The notes under the pieces: generated by a model
Database searches by the model: none
What the model saw: the letters and a program-made list of their open reading frames with translations, nothing else
Told to the model about the DNA's origin: nothing
Position numbers and translations under genes: made by a program
Part shown: in pieces, positions 43,569-52,242 of the stretch
Position numbering within the stretch: the stretch's first letter is position 1
Layout of the letters: each line of letters opens with the position of its first letter
Source: Anaerolineaceae bacterium
GTDB lineage: Bacteria; Chloroflexota; Anaerolineae; Aggregatilineales; Phototrophicaceae
DNA length: 64,000 bases
Assembly: GCA_002699585.1 (NCBI GenBank)
Contig: PABP01000004.1
Location: forward strand, 105,182-169,181
Direction: 5' to 3'

Positions 43569-44636
43569 ATGTTTATTGTAGATGCTCATCTTGATCTATC
43601 GTGGAACGCGCTCCAGTGGAACCGCGATTTGCTACAGTCGGTCTACACCATTCGCACCCAGGAAGTTGGGATGCCCGGTAAGGGGCGTGCCCAGAATACT
43701 GTCGCCTACCCCGACATGCGCCGCGGGCAGATTGGCCTGTGTGTCGCAACACTCCTTGCTCGCTCGACAGGTCGCCCCGTTCCCCACGTGGATTTTGCCA
43801 CGCCTATGCAGTCCTATGGGGTAGCTCAGGGCCAGTTAGCCTACTATCGTGCCCTGGAAAGCCAGGGAATTGTCCGCATCATCAGCGATGCCGCCGCACT
43901 GACCGAACATGTCGCCCAATGGACTGCCGAAAATCCGTCTGCGGATTTGCCGCTGGGCTTTGTCATCAGCATGGAAGGCGCGGACCCAATTTTACAGCCC
44001 GATGATTTGCAAGCTTGGTATGATGCCGGCTTGCGTCTCTTAGGCCCAACGCACTATGGGCCGGGGCGCTACGCGGGTGGCACAGGCACGGAATTGGGCT
44101 TCACCGATATTGGCCGTGAATTGCTGAAAGAAATGCAGCGCCTGGGTATCTTGTTGGACCTGACCCATTTGTCAGACGAATCCTTCTGGGAAGCCCTCGA
44201 TCTTTACGAAGGTCCTGTCCTGGCCAGCCATCAGAACTGCCGCGCACTGGTCCCACATCAGCGCCAGTTCAGTGATGACCAGCTACGCGCTATTTTTGAG
44301 CGTGATGGCGTCATTGGTGCCGCCTTTGATAATTGGATGCTTTATCCGGGTTGGTCGGTCAATAATGCCGATAACCAGCTTGTCTCGTTAGATACCGTCG
44401 TCGGTCATATTGACCATGTTTGCCAATTAGCTGGCAATACGCGCCATGTGGCCATCGGTACCGACCTTGATGGCGGCTTCGGACGTGAGCAATCCCCGAA
44501 TGATCTGGATACCATCGCCGACCTGCAAAACCTCATTCCCTTGCTGGAAAAACGAGGCTATTCGACTAACGATATTGAAGCCATCTTTCACAAAAACTGG
44601 ATACGCTTGCTCACCGATGCCTGGGGGGCCAAATGA
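43569..44636 (+). CDS. M19-family membrane-dipeptidase-like enzyme
   Basis: Binuclear-zinc dipeptidase of the renal dipeptidase family (355 aa). Ligand candidates: H7 and D9 in DAHLDLSWN, bridging E136 in FVISMEGADP, H200 in LDLTHLSD and H221 in LASHQNCRAL, with D in AIGTDLDGGFG near the end. The family cleaves dipeptides, often with a D-residue at the C-terminal position. No signal peptide or anchor, so cytoplasmic despite the family name. It overlaps the amidohydrolase gene by four bases. With the peptide-type importer it suggests that the imported compound has, or yields, a dipeptide-like bond. Confidence 0.88.
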   Translation: MFIVDAHLDLSWNALQWNRDLLQSVYTIRTQEVGMPGKGRAQNTVAYPDMRRGQIGLCVATLLARSTGRPVPHVDFATPMQSYGVAQGQLAYYRALESQGIVRIISDAAALTEHVAQWTAENPSADLPLGFVISMEGADPILQPDDLQAWYDAGLRLLGPTHYGPGRYAGGTGTELGFTDIGRELLKEMQRLGILLDLTHLSDESFWEALDLYEGPVLASHQNCRALVPHQRQFSDDQLRAIFERDGVIGAAFDNWMLYPGWSVNNADNQLVSLDTVVGHIDHVCQLAGNTRHVAIGTDLDGGFGREQSPNDLDTIADLQNLIPLLEKRGYSTNDIEAIFHKNWIRLLTDAWGAK

Positions 44637-45631
44637 TTGCCCACGACCTGACCGATGCCGAACTCGCCTTCATTGATCGTGAGATTCGTCCTTTTTTGCC
44701 ATCGAAAATCTTTGACGCCCACGCGCATCTCTTCGCCAAGAGCAACTACAAAGACGTGCCTGCATCCTATGAGAATCTGCCAGAAAACATAGGCGTTGAT
44801 GCTTTCTACGACTATATTCAGGCCATCCACCCTGGCGCAGAGACCGTCGGCGGCCTCTTTTTTGGCCTGGTCTTTCTGGATGACCGTCAAGGGAACAATG
44901 ACTTCGTTGCCCAGGAAACGGCGAAATCTCCTTTGGATTTAGGCCAGTTGGTTGTTCCGCCCGATATGGACCCCGAACAGGTTCGGGAGGAAGTCCGTCG
45001 CGGCGGTTTTGTGGGCCTCAAGTGTTATCATGTCATGGCCGATGTCGATTACCCGACCTGGTTGGCTCCCATTGAGGACTATCTGCCAGAAGAACATATT
45101 CGCATCGCCCACGAAGAAAAACTGAGCATCACCCTGCATATGGTCCGTGACCGCGCCCTGGCCGATCCAGTGAATCAGGCGACTATCCGTCGTTACTGTG
45201 AAAAATATCCTGATATGCGCCTGATCCTGGCCCACGCCGGACGCGCTTTTAATCCCTGGCATACAATAGAAGGTATCGACAGCCTTAAGGGCCTGGATAA
45301 TGTCTGGTTCGATACGTCCGCTGTGACTGAAGCAGGCGCATTCGAAGCCATCATCGAGACAATGGGCCATGATCGTTTGCTCTATGGCAGCGACTTCCCC
45401 GTAAGTCATATGCGCGGGCGTTGTGTCGCCATTGGCGATTCATTCTATTGGTTATATGCCGATGAAATGGACCTGAACGAAAAACATACAACCCTGGAAC
45501 CCGTCATGATTGGCCTGGAATCCCTGCGTAGCCTGAACTTGGCTTTCCGGCGTACCAAGCTCAACGATTCGCAGATCGAAGACATTTTCTATAACAATGC
45601 TGCTCGCTTGTTTGACCTAGACTCAAGATAA
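44633..45631 (+). CDS. Amidohydrolase-superfamily protein (COG2159 type), copy 1
   Basis: TIM-barrel metal-dependent hydrolase or decarboxylase (332 aa). The N-terminal metal motif is KIFDAHAHLF, with later ligands in HMVRDRA, ILAHAGRAF and YGSDFPVS. The branch includes decarboxylases and lactonases as well as amidases. It starts within the stop of the dipeptidase gene (ATGA). A second member is at 51322-52212 in the same regulon. Reaction unknown. Confidence 0.83.
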   Translation: MIAHDLTDAELAFIDREIRPFLPSKIFDAHAHLFAKSNYKDVPASYENLPENIGVDAFYDYIQAIHPGAETVGGLFFGLVFLDDRQGNNDFVAQETAKSPLDLGQLVVPPDMDPEQVREEVRRGGFVGLKCYHVMADVDYPTWLAPIEDYLPEEHIRIAHEEKLSITLHMVRDRALADPVNQATIRRYCEKYPDMRLILAHAGRAFNPWHTIEGIDSLKGLDNVWFDTSAVTEAGAFEAIIETMGHDRLLYGSDFPVSHMRGRCVAIGDSFYWLYADEMDLNEKHTTLEPVMIGLESLRSLNLAFRRTKLNDSQIEDIFYNNAARLFDLDSR

Positions 45632-45647
45632 CCGGAAGGGCAGACTG

Positions 45648-46424
45648 ATGAAACGTCTACAAGACAAAATCGCGCTCATTACGGGTGCGGCACGCGGCAT
45701 TGGCGCTGGCATCGCTCGCTGCATGGCCGCAGAAGGAGCGCATATTGTCATCAATGATGTGGGCAATATGGCCGCAGCTGAAGCTACTGCTGAAGAAATT
45801 CGCGCATTAGGCTCGCAAGCTCTCATCTGGCAGGCTGATGTCTCAGACCGCGCTGCGGTCGCCGCCATGATCGAAGCTGCTGTCCAGCATTTCGGCAGGT
45901 TGGATATCGCTGTCGCCAATGCTGCCATCAGTCGCCGTGCACCCTTCCTTGAAATTGATTGGGCTGATGTACAAAAGACCCTGGAAGTTTCCCAGTTTGG
46001 GGCTTTCCATACGGCCCAACTCGCTGCCCAGCAGATGGTTCGCCAGCCTGCGCCCGCTACCGGGGCGCGTGGAAAAATCATTTTTACGGGTTCGGTGCAT
46101 CAGGAACTTCCTCTACCGAACAGTACAGCTTATAATATGGCGAAGATTGCCATCAATCATCTGGCACGTACCGTTGCTGCCGAGCTTGCAAGCGAGCGCA
46201 TCAACGTCAATGTGATTAATCCTGGCTGGATTGATACCCCTGGGGAGCGCGAATACAGCACCGAGGAGCAAATACAGGCCGGGGGCGCACGTATCCCCTG
46301 GGGCCGTATTGGCACGCCAGATGACATTGGTAAGGCGGCTGTTTTCCTGGCCAGTGACGAAGCCGACTACATCACCGGGACATCCCTACGTGTAGACGGC
46401 GGATTTGTACTAAATCGACCTTGA
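45648..46424 (+). CDS. Short-chain dehydrogenase/reductase
   Basis: Classical SDR (258 aa). Cofactor motif TGAARGIGAG (13-22), NAxA-like segment VANAAIS, catalytic S/Y/K with YNMAK, and C-terminal EADYITGTSLRVDGGF. NAD(H) or NADP(H) dependent; substrate unknown, possibly a sugar acid or hydroxy intermediate. It follows the amidohydrolase gene by 16 bases and the GntR gene begins ten bases after its end. Confidence 0.9.
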   Translation: MKRLQDKIALITGAARGIGAGIARCMAAEGAHIVINDVGNMAAAEATAEEIRALGSQALIWQADVSDRAAVAAMIEAAVQHFGRLDIAVANAAISRRAPFLEIDWADVQKTLEVSQFGAFHTAQLAAQQMVRQPAPATGARGKIIFTGSVHQELPLPNSTAYNMAKIAINHLARTVAAELASERINVNVINPGWIDTPGEREYSTEEQIQAGGARIPWGRIGTPDDIGKAAVFLASDEADYITGTSLRVDGGFVLNRP

Positions 46425-46434
46425 GGTACACGAT

Positions 46435-47115
46435 TTGTTAAAGCCCGTATCGCGTGATACGCTCACGCGCCAAGTCAAAGAAACCATCAAACGTTTTATC
46501 GTGCAAGAAGACCTTGCACCTGGGTCGCGGCTGCCCAGTGAACGCGAATTGAGCGAGTCGCTCAGCGTCAGCCGCAATATCGTCCGTGAAGCACTTAGCG
46601 GCCTGGTTTCGGAAGGTATCGTGATTAAGGAAGTCGGTCGCGGTTCCTTCGTCGGTAATGTCGATGCCGAGTTACTTACCGCATCGATTCCTGTCACATT
46701 AGGGGAAAATGGCGCGTCCGCCCAGGCTTTACGTGAAGCGCGGGTTGCCCTGGAAGCGGGTTCAATTGGGTTGATCGTCCAGCGCATCACCGATGCGGAA
46801 ATTGAGAATCTCAAGCAAATTTTAGAGAACTACGAGCAGAAGCACCAAGAGGGCAAAAGCACGGTCAAGGAAGACATCGATTTCCATCTGGCGCTGCTCA
46901 ATGCCACCCAAAATCAAGTCATACAGGATATGGCCCCGCTAGTGATGGAAGTCTTCCGACAGACGCTCATCGAAGGGCCATCGGCTATGCGTCGCAATCC
47001 CGATCGCATCATTGTCGAGCATCGCCGTATTTTAACGGCGTTGCAAGATCGCGATATCGTAGCCGCGCGCGAAGCCATGCACATTCACTTCCGCTTACAG
47101 AATTTCCCGATCTAA
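46435..47115 (+). CDS. GntR-family regulator (FadR/FCD subfamily), copy 1
   Basis: GntR regulator (226 aa). The winged helix (about 10-75) reads GSRLPSERELSESLSVSRNI, then VREALSG; the all-helical FCD domain follows (about 90-225) with metal-type ligands in DIDFHLAL, HRRIL and the final MHIHF. Start at TTG 46435, with GAGGT about seven bases ahead, matching the N-terminus of the paralogue at 50597. Encoded inside the operon it probably controls. The 19-bp sites at 39054, 47703, 50433 and 53549 are the likely targets of this protein, the paralogue, or both. Confidence 0.9.
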   Translation: MLKPVSRDTLTRQVKETIKRFIVQEDLAPGSRLPSERELSESLSVSRNIVREALSGLVSEGIVIKEVGRGSFVGNVDAELLTASIPVTLGENGASAQALREARVALEAGSIGLIVQRITDAEIENLKQILENYEQKHQEGKSTVKEDIDFHLALLNATQNQVIQDMAPLVMEVFRQTLIEGPSAMRRNPDRIIVEHRRILTALQDRDIVAAREAMHIHFRLQNFPI

Positions 47116-47159
47116 GATCACGATCTATATTCACAGTATCACTCACAAGAGAGGGCCAT

Positions 47160-47615
47160 ATGTCATTCGAAGCCAAAGTAAAAGAAATGGGTTACACCAT
47201 AGAAACGCTTGAGCTGGATGCAGGCAAGATCATGCTTGGCGTGCGTAGCGGCAACCTGATTTATACCTCCGGGCAGGTCTCTGCATACGGCGACAAGACC
47301 ATTAAAGGCAAAGTCGGTGCTGACCTCACTGTCGAACAGGGTTATGAAGCCGCTCAACTGTGCACGCTCAATTGCCTGAGTGTGATCAAGACCCTGGCGG
47401 GTGGCAGCCTGGATAACGTCAAGCAGATCGTCAAAGTCTTCGGCATGGTCAACGTCGCCCCGGATTTTGATAATACTCCCGGCGTCATTCACGGCTGTAG
47501 CGACATGCTGCTCTCCGTATTTGGTGACGCTGGTAAACATGCCCGCAGCGCCATTGGCCTGGTGGTGCCGCTCAACTTCGCTGTTGAGATCGAAATCATC
47601 GCTGAAGTCAAATAA
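47160..47615 (+). CDS. RidA-family enamine/imine deaminase
   Basis: RidA (YjgF/YER057c) family protein (151 aa, a slightly long member). LIYTSGQVSAYGDKTIKG at the N-terminus, VKQIVKVFGMVNVAPDF in the middle, and HARSAIGLVVPLNFAVEIEI with the conserved arginine that holds the substrate carboxylate. The family hydrolyses reactive enamines and imines made by PLP enzymes and amine oxidases, which suits the PLP enzymes and the DAO-type oxidase of this regulon. Last gene of the operon; a strong terminator follows 26 bases after the stop. GAGAGGG precedes the ATG. Confidence 0.9.
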   Translation: MSFEAKVKEMGYTIETLELDAGKIMLGVRSGNLIYTSGQVSAYGDKTIKGKVGADLTVEQGYEAAQLCTLNCLSVIKTLAGGSLDNVKQIVKVFGMVNVAPDFDNTPGVIHGCSDMLLSVFGDAGKHARSAIGLVVPLNFAVEIEIIAEVK

Positions 47616-47640
47616 TCGCCAGATAATGGCTTTATAACGT

Positions 47641-47680
47641 AACGGGGTCTGTAACTGACAAGTTATAGACCCCGTTTTTT
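47641..47680 (+). terminator. Rho-independent terminator of the aldolase-to-RidA operon
   Basis: AACGGGGTCT and AGACCCCGTT pair, the stem continues inward through GTAACT with AGTTAT around a GACA loop, and six Ts follow. This is a textbook intrinsic terminator. Confidence 0.93.
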
Positions 47681-47702
47681 GTTCAAAAGTGACTTGTCCT
47701 AG

Positions 47703-47721
47703 TGGTATAGTTGAAGTACCA
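47703..47721. promoter_or_regulatory. GntR-type operator, site B
   Basis: Read on the minus strand the site is TGGTACTTCAACTATACCA (TGGT-N11-ACCA), with the flank TTCGGTATAATGGTACT shared base for base with site A. It lies 46 bases ahead of the HpcH/HpaI aldolase start, just after the terminator of the previous operon, so it should control that gene. Confidence 0.8.
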
Positions 47722-47767
47722 TTATACCGAAACTATTATTCAAGGGCTTTACTAGGGAAGCAGCGTT

Positions 47768-48541
47768 ATGAGAAAAAGCAAAGTTCTGGAAAAGTGGCGT
47801 CGTGGTGAATTCGCACGGTTTTGTGCGTTAGGGCATGTGCTGCCTTTTTTTATTCGCTATGCTGCCCACTATGGCTATGATGGCATCTGGCTAGACCTCG
47901 AACATCGCAATATGGATGATCGGGAAGTCCAGCATCTATTGGCACTGTGCCAGATGTTCGATATTGATTGCATGGTCCGCCCACCGACTTTGCAGCGCTC
48001 TCGCCTGTATCGTTATCTTGAAGACGGTGCGACTGGCTTGATGATTCCCTTTGTCTCCACTGCGGAAATTGCCCGTGATCTGGTAACAGCGGTTCGCTTC
48101 CCGCCGCTCGGCAACCGTGGCCTGGATGGGGCAGGGCTAGATTGCCAGTTTGGTATCGAGTCTTGGGCACCGGGTAGCAACTATCCCGAAGATGCTAACC
48201 GAGAAACGTTTATTGTCGCTCAGATTGAAACGCCTGAAGCCGTGAATAACGCTGCCGAAGTAGCTGCTGTACCCGGTATTGATGCCCTATTTATTGGCCC
48301 TGGCGACCTGGGGCTGCGCTTATCTGTCGAGCCGACTGATATGACAATGGAAGACGCTGTTGAAAAAGTTGCTGCCGCTGCCCAACAGCACGGCAAAGTG
48401 TGGGCGCGCACAGCCAGCAGCATTGAGGAACTCGACCGTTATCGTGCGATGGGCGCCCAGATGGTTCCTTGGGGTGGCGATTTCGCCCTGATGAAAGTCC
48501 TTGAAAAAGCCAGTCAGGAATTGGACAACGTGCTCATCTAG
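47768..48541 (+). CDS. HpcH/HpaI-family 2-keto-acid aldolase
   Basis: Class II pyruvate-type aldolase (257 aa) of the HpcH/HpaI (2-dehydro-3-deoxy-glucarate and 4-hydroxy-2-oxo-heptanedioate) family. GYDGIWLDLEHR holds the early acidic and base residues, MVRPP the substrate arginine, and E in QIETPEAVNN plus D in FIGPGDLGL are the divalent-metal ligands. It would cleave a 2-keto acid to pyruvate or oxaloacetate and an aldehyde. Own promoter region with operator B; convergent with the M24 gene downstream. With the NAL-like enzyme the regulon has two independent pyruvate-releasing aldolases. Confidence 0.9.
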   Translation: MRKSKVLEKWRRGEFARFCALGHVLPFFIRYAAHYGYDGIWLDLEHRNMDDREVQHLLALCQMFDIDCMVRPPTLQRSRLYRYLEDGATGLMIPFVSTAEIARDLVTAVRFPPLGNRGLDGAGLDCQFGIESWAPGSNYPEDANRETFIVAQIETPEAVNNAAEVAAVPGIDALFIGPGDLGLRLSVEPTDMTMEDAVEKVAAAAQQHGKVWARTASSIEELDRYRAMGAQMVPWGGDFALMKVLEKASQELDNVLI

Positions 48542-48559
48542 GCACACGTCGTCTTGTAT

Positions 48560-49681
48560 TTATGGAATATTCAGATCATATGGACTGATGATTTCCGGGC
48601 CATTATCTGTCACCAACACAGCGTGCTCTAAACGCACGCCAGTTTCCCCAGGATAATAGATGCCCGGTTCCAGCATGATGACCATACCTGCTTCCAGAAT
48701 TTCTTCACTATGCGGGGTGATGCGCGGTCCTTCATGCCCGATGACCCCGGCGCCGTGCCCCGTGTGATGCGGGTAGGATGGGTATCCAGCATCCATCACG
48801 AACTGCCGCACTGTCTGGTCGATTTCGCGGGCGATGGCCCCCGGTCGTGCTAATGAGATCGCCAGTTCCAGTGCATCCGCAACTGTGCGATGCATAGCGA
48901 CCTGTTTGGAAGATGGCTCGGTCGCATAATACGTGACGCAACTGTCGCTCCAATAGCCATGCAATATCGTGCTCAAATCGACGATGAACGAGTCCGTCGG
49001 CAAAATCTCAATGTCGAGCGCCGGACCACCCATGCGCCGCCCGACTACACAGTCATTGCCCAGGTGTAGGGTTTGTCCGGCGGCTGTTTGCATCGCATTG
49101 TGGATCGCAAACCACACATCCATCTCGGAATTCCCTGGTTTAACCGTAGCCTTGGCTGCTTCCTGGCCTATTTTGATGAGTGCGAAGTTCTCGCGCATTT
49201 TGTCGAGTTCTTCATCTGTCCGCACCAGTCGATAGGGCGTCAGCCATTCATCAATATCAATCAGATCACTTGTAGATGAACGCACGACTTCAGCCAGAGC
49301 AAAAGGCAAATAACGTGCTTCAACGCCGACAGTACCCGTATTGCCTGATGCCTCCACCAGTTGACGCAGCGCTGCTTTCAGTAGGGTATGTCCCTGTGGG
49401 GCTTTCTCATAAGCGTAACCCGCATACCCGATCACCGCGCAACCCGCTTCTTGGGAAAAAGCCTCCGCTTCTGCGACCTGGCCATCCATGACGATAAGCG
49501 TGAAGTGCCCATCTTCATACCAGACCAGCGGTGGCCCACCCGCATATAAATCGGCTCCGGCACGCCAGGGACGCGCGAAGCCGGTCAGCCAGGTGACATT
49601 AGCCGGATTGGCAAACAACGCTCGATGGATAGACTTGCTTTTCAGAAGGGCGTGTGTACGTTCACGTTGTTCTTGATGCAT
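48560..49681 (-). CDS. M24-family metallopeptidase (Xaa-Pro dipeptidase-like), copy 2
   Basis: Pita-bread metallohydrolase (373 aa). N-terminal creatinase-like domain (FANPANVTWLTGFARPW), then the catalytic domain with full ligand set: D in FIVDLSTI, D in YWSDSC, H in HTGHGAG, E in MLEPGIYYPG and E in RLEHAVLV. Start at ATG 49681; a TTG two codons earlier is possible. Downstream of the CBM9-like gene on the minus strand, after about 60 bases, so the two may share the promoter at site C. Only distantly similar to the M24 enzyme at 21061. Confidence 0.88.
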   Translation of the reverse strand: MHQEQRERTHALLKSKSIHRALFANPANVTWLTGFARPWRAGADLYAGGPPLVWYEDGHFTLIVMDGQVAEAEAFSQEAGCAVIGYAGYAYEKAPQGHTLLKAALRQLVEASGNTGTVGVEARYLPFALAEVVRSSTSDLIDIDEWLTPYRLVRTDEELDKMRENFALIKIGQEAAKATVKPGNSEMDVWFAIHNAMQTAAGQTLHLGNDCVVGRRMGGPALDIEILPTDSFIVDLSTILHGYWSDSCVTYYATEPSSKQVAMHRTVADALELAISLARPGAIAREIDQTVRQFVMDAGYPSYPHHTGHGAGVIGHEGPRITPHSEEILEAGMVIMLEPGIYYPGETGVRLEHAVLVTDNGPEIISPYDLNIP

Positions 49682-49741
49682 GGGCAACTCACTATGATGA
49701 ACTTAATTGATCAATGCGCTAAAGAGTGTGTCTACGACGTC

Positions 49742-50380
49742 TCAAAATGAAAATCTAAGAATGCCAAATTGGGATGGTTCATGGAAACTTGCTGACAGGG
49801 TAGGTGACCAGCAGCTAAACTCCGGTTCTTGGCCGCGTGGGCGTTCGATACGTGTGAAGTTAGCTCGCCAAATCTCAGGGATAGGGCCATCGGGTACCAG
49901 TGCCGCCCAGGGAATAATCAGCGTAGCCACCCAATATTGTGCCTCGTCGTTACGCTCAGCCTGCCACTGAATGCCTGGACAGTCCCACTCGTGATGCACT
50001 TCGATTTGATCATGCCCTAATCCCATATTGACGATTTTGGCATCAAACAGGACCCCGTTGGGATTGATCTCAAATTCAAAGTAATGTGTCGGATCACCCT
50101 CGCCCGGTGCCAGGAAAATCTCAGCAACTTCTTCATCGTAAATCGGCTCATCCCGCTCGGTCATCGTTGCCCATATATCGGGGTCATCACATTCAAAATG
50201 AACATAAAGCGCTTTGTCATCATAACAAAGGCGCGTAACCGTTTGATAAAAGGGTGGATGATTGTTGTCGATAAGGACAAATGGAGAAAGTGGCGGGATA
50301 TGATGCCAGTCTTCATTGACATCAGCCGACCACCTTTGCGGTACCTGCGGCACGGTATAATCATGGGTTGAAGCAGACAT
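49742..50380 (-). CDS. CBM9-like carbohydrate-binding-fold protein
   Basis: Single-domain beta-sandwich protein (212 aa) resembling the family 9 carbohydrate-binding module-like (DOMON-type) domain. Landmarks: VTRLCYDDKALYVHFECDDP, EEVAEIFLAPGEGDPTHYFE, FEINPNGVLFDAKI, and the ending WSPTLSASFHEPSQFGILRF. There is no signal peptide, so it is intracellular, unusual for a binding module. Function unknown: possible sugar binding or haem-type binding as in DOMON relatives. Its promoter region contains operator C, with a TATAAT on the minus strand inside the operator. Confidence 0.8.
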   Translation of the reverse strand: MSASTHDYTVPQVPQRWSADVNEDWHHIPPLSPFVLIDNNHPPFYQTVTRLCYDDKALYVHFECDDPDIWATMTERDEPIYDEEVAEIFLAPGEGDPTHYFEFEINPNGVLFDAKIVNMGLGHDQIEVHHEWDCPGIQWQAERNDEAQYWVATLIIPWAALVPDGPIPEIWRANFTRIERPRGQEPEFSCWSPTLSASFHEPSQFGILRFSF

Positions 50381-50432
50381 GCATCCTCAACTGGGCAGAA
50401 AATTATGTATAGTTAAGACATTGGTAACGATT

Positions 50433-50451
50433 TGGTACTACCATTATACCA
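50433..50451. promoter_or_regulatory. GntR-type operator, site C
   Basis: Read on the minus strand: TGGTATAATGGTAGTACCA, the most symmetric of the four (TGGTA-N9-TACCA). It lies in the 216-base divergent gap between the CBM9-like gene and the second GntR gene. A TATAAT (minus strand, 50443-50448) falls inside it, so binding would repress the minus-strand promoter and probably autoregulate the GntR gene. Confidence 0.8.
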
Positions 50452-50596
50452 ATATGGATATTCTACAATTCCTTACGGTTTAAAGCTATAAGATCTATCA
50501 AATCTATAGCAGTTTTCCTGATGAGGTTATCGATTTGTTATATAGTAAAGATAGTACCCATTAGAACATCTGCAGAATTGAAGTCAGGGGACCAAA

Positions 50597-51292
50597 GTGA
50601 GCAGCTTATTGAGGCCCGTATCTCGTGATACGCTGACGAATCAGGCCACAGAAACGATAAAACGTTTCATTTTAGAAGAGAATATGGAGCCAGGTACAAA
50701 GCTCCCCAGCGAACGCGAATTGAGCGAGATGTTGGCCGTAAGCCGTAATATCCTGCGCGAGGCGCTGAGCGCGCTATCTGCCGAAGGCATCATCGCCAAA
50801 CAAGTAGGGCGCGGTACATTTGTCGAGGAATTCGATAAAGAAGTGGCCCTGGCCAGCCTGAGCAACAACGTTGGGGATACGACCAACGTCGTCACCGTAG
50901 AAGCGCTGAAAGAAGCTCGTGCAGCCCTGGAAATTGGCGCAGCCGGGTTGATCGTTGAGCGCATTACGTCAGAGGATATTGCGGCTTTGCAGGAAATTAT
51001 TGACCGCCATGAGGCCAAAGGGCGCGAGGGCAAAAGTACAATTAAGGAAGATATTGATTTTCATTTGGTGCTGCTTAAGGCCGCCAAGAACCCTGTTATC
51101 GAGGAAATGGCTCCGTTGGTGGTTGAGCTATTTCGTCGGACAGTGGCGCAAGCGCCGGGGGCAGTGCGCTATCCGCCAGAACGCATCATAAACGAACACC
51201 GTGCGATTCTGGCGGCCCTAGAGCAGCGGGATTTGACTGCCGTACGTGCAGCCATGCGCAGTCACTATTATTTCCAGGAATCCTCGTTCTAA
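50597..51292 (+). CDS. GntR-family regulator (FadR/FCD subfamily), copy 2
   Basis: Close paralogue of the GntR protein at 46435 (231 aa). The winged-helix part reads LRPVSRDTLTNQATETIKRF, then GTKLPSERELSEMLAVSRNI, LREALSA. The FCD domain has DIDFHLVLL, HRAILAAL and the final MRSHYYFQ. The recognition helices of the two are nearly identical (SVSRNIVREAL and AVSRNILREAL), so they probably share the 19-bp operator but may differ in effector. Starts with GTG after AGGGG. Convergent with the second amidohydrolase gene. Confidence 0.9.
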   Translation: MSSLLRPVSRDTLTNQATETIKRFILEENMEPGTKLPSERELSEMLAVSRNILREALSALSAEGIIAKQVGRGTFVEEFDKEVALASLSNNVGDTTNVVTVEALKEARAALEIGAAGLIVERITSEDIAALQEIIDRHEAKGREGKSTIKEDIDFHLVLLKAAKNPVIEEMAPLVVELFRRTVAQAPGAVRYPPERIINEHRAILAALEQRDLTAVRAAMRSHYYFQESSF

Positions 51293-51321
51293 CAACCAAG
51301 TCTGTTGGTAAAAACGGTTGT

Positions 51322-52212
51322 TTAATCCAGTCCCAACAGCCCCAGGCTATCCCGATGGATGATTTCCTCAATCTTATCTTCCGGCACGCGCGGGAAGTTA
51401 GTGCCTTCAACGATGCTGTTGACGTTACGCAGCGCGTTGATCGTTTCCTCTGCTGTAGTGACCGGGAAATCCGATCCTAGCATCAGCTTGTCTAGCACTT
51501 TCCATTCAGTTGCTCGCATGAGCGCTTCGTAGAAGCCATAGGGCCGATAGATCAACGCCGACACATCAGCATACAGATTCGGGTGCTTACGAATGACAAC
51601 CGAGCAATCGGCTGTCCAGGGATGCCCCATATGCGCCAGGATCATCTTGAGATCTGGGTAGCGCATCGCGACCTCATCCATCGCCAGCGGGTGCGAATAC
51701 GTAATGGGCGCCATCCGCACGGGTGATGTCCCCTGATGGAACAGAATCGGCATATCGTACTTCTGGGCCAGCTCATAAATCTTGAGCGCTCGCGTTTCCA
51801 GCGGGTCAAAAATCTGGTAGTTGGCACCCAGCTTGATGCCCTTCATACCCAGGTCGACCCGGCAGCGCTCGAACTCATCCAGCATATTCGGATCATGTGG
51901 ATGTAGCGCCATAAAGCCAATCAGTTTGTCCGGGTATGCATTGACGAAAGCTGCTGTCGCGTCGTTGTAGTTCCCCGGTAGGTCGCCAACATTGTGCCGA
52001 GCTTCAATCCCACCGGATACATTGGATGACGGTTGCCATGCGATATTAAAGGTGATGACCTTGTCCGCCATTTTTTCGGCTTCCATAAAGTCATCCCAAT
52101 TCGTCACAGCCTTTACTTTGCGGTCGGGCCGCCATACATCGTTGTAGACGATTTTGTCTTCCGGGATTTCCCCGCGATATTGGGGTGGGTGCGTATGGAC
52201 ATCAACAATCAT
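51322..52212 (-). CDS. Amidohydrolase-superfamily protein (COG2159 type), copy 2
   Basis: TIM-barrel metal-dependent hydrolase or decarboxylase (296 aa). Begins MIVDVHTHPPQYRG with the HxH motif, then ILFHQGTSPVRM, MILAHMGHPW and MLGSDFPVTTAEE as later ligand segments. GGAG lies ahead of the ATG. It follows the second GSAM-like gene by 30 bases on the same strand and must share the promoter at site D. Same superfamily branch as 44633-45631 but clearly diverged. Confidence 0.85.
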   Translation of the reverse strand: MIVDVHTHPPQYRGEIPEDKIVYNDVWRPDRKVKAVTNWDDFMEAEKMADKVITFNIAWQPSSNVSGGIEARHNVGDLPGNYNDATAAFVNAYPDKLIGFMALHPHDPNMLDEFERCRVDLGMKGIKLGANYQIFDPLETRALKIYELAQKYDMPILFHQGTSPVRMAPITYSHPLAMDEVAMRYPDLKMILAHMGHPWTADCSVVIRKHPNLYADVSALIYRPYGFYEALMRATEWKVLDKLMLGSDFPVTTAEETINALRNVNSIVEGTNFPRVPEDKIEEIIHRDSLGLLGLD

Positions 52213-52242
52213 GGCAACTTACTCCAGACAGGTTTTTCAGCG

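Noticed and set aside
51293..51321. Terminator between convergent GntR copy 2 and amidohydrolase copy 2
   Set aside because: Only a 5-bp ACCAA/TTGGT stem with a short A/T run is visible; too weak to annotate.
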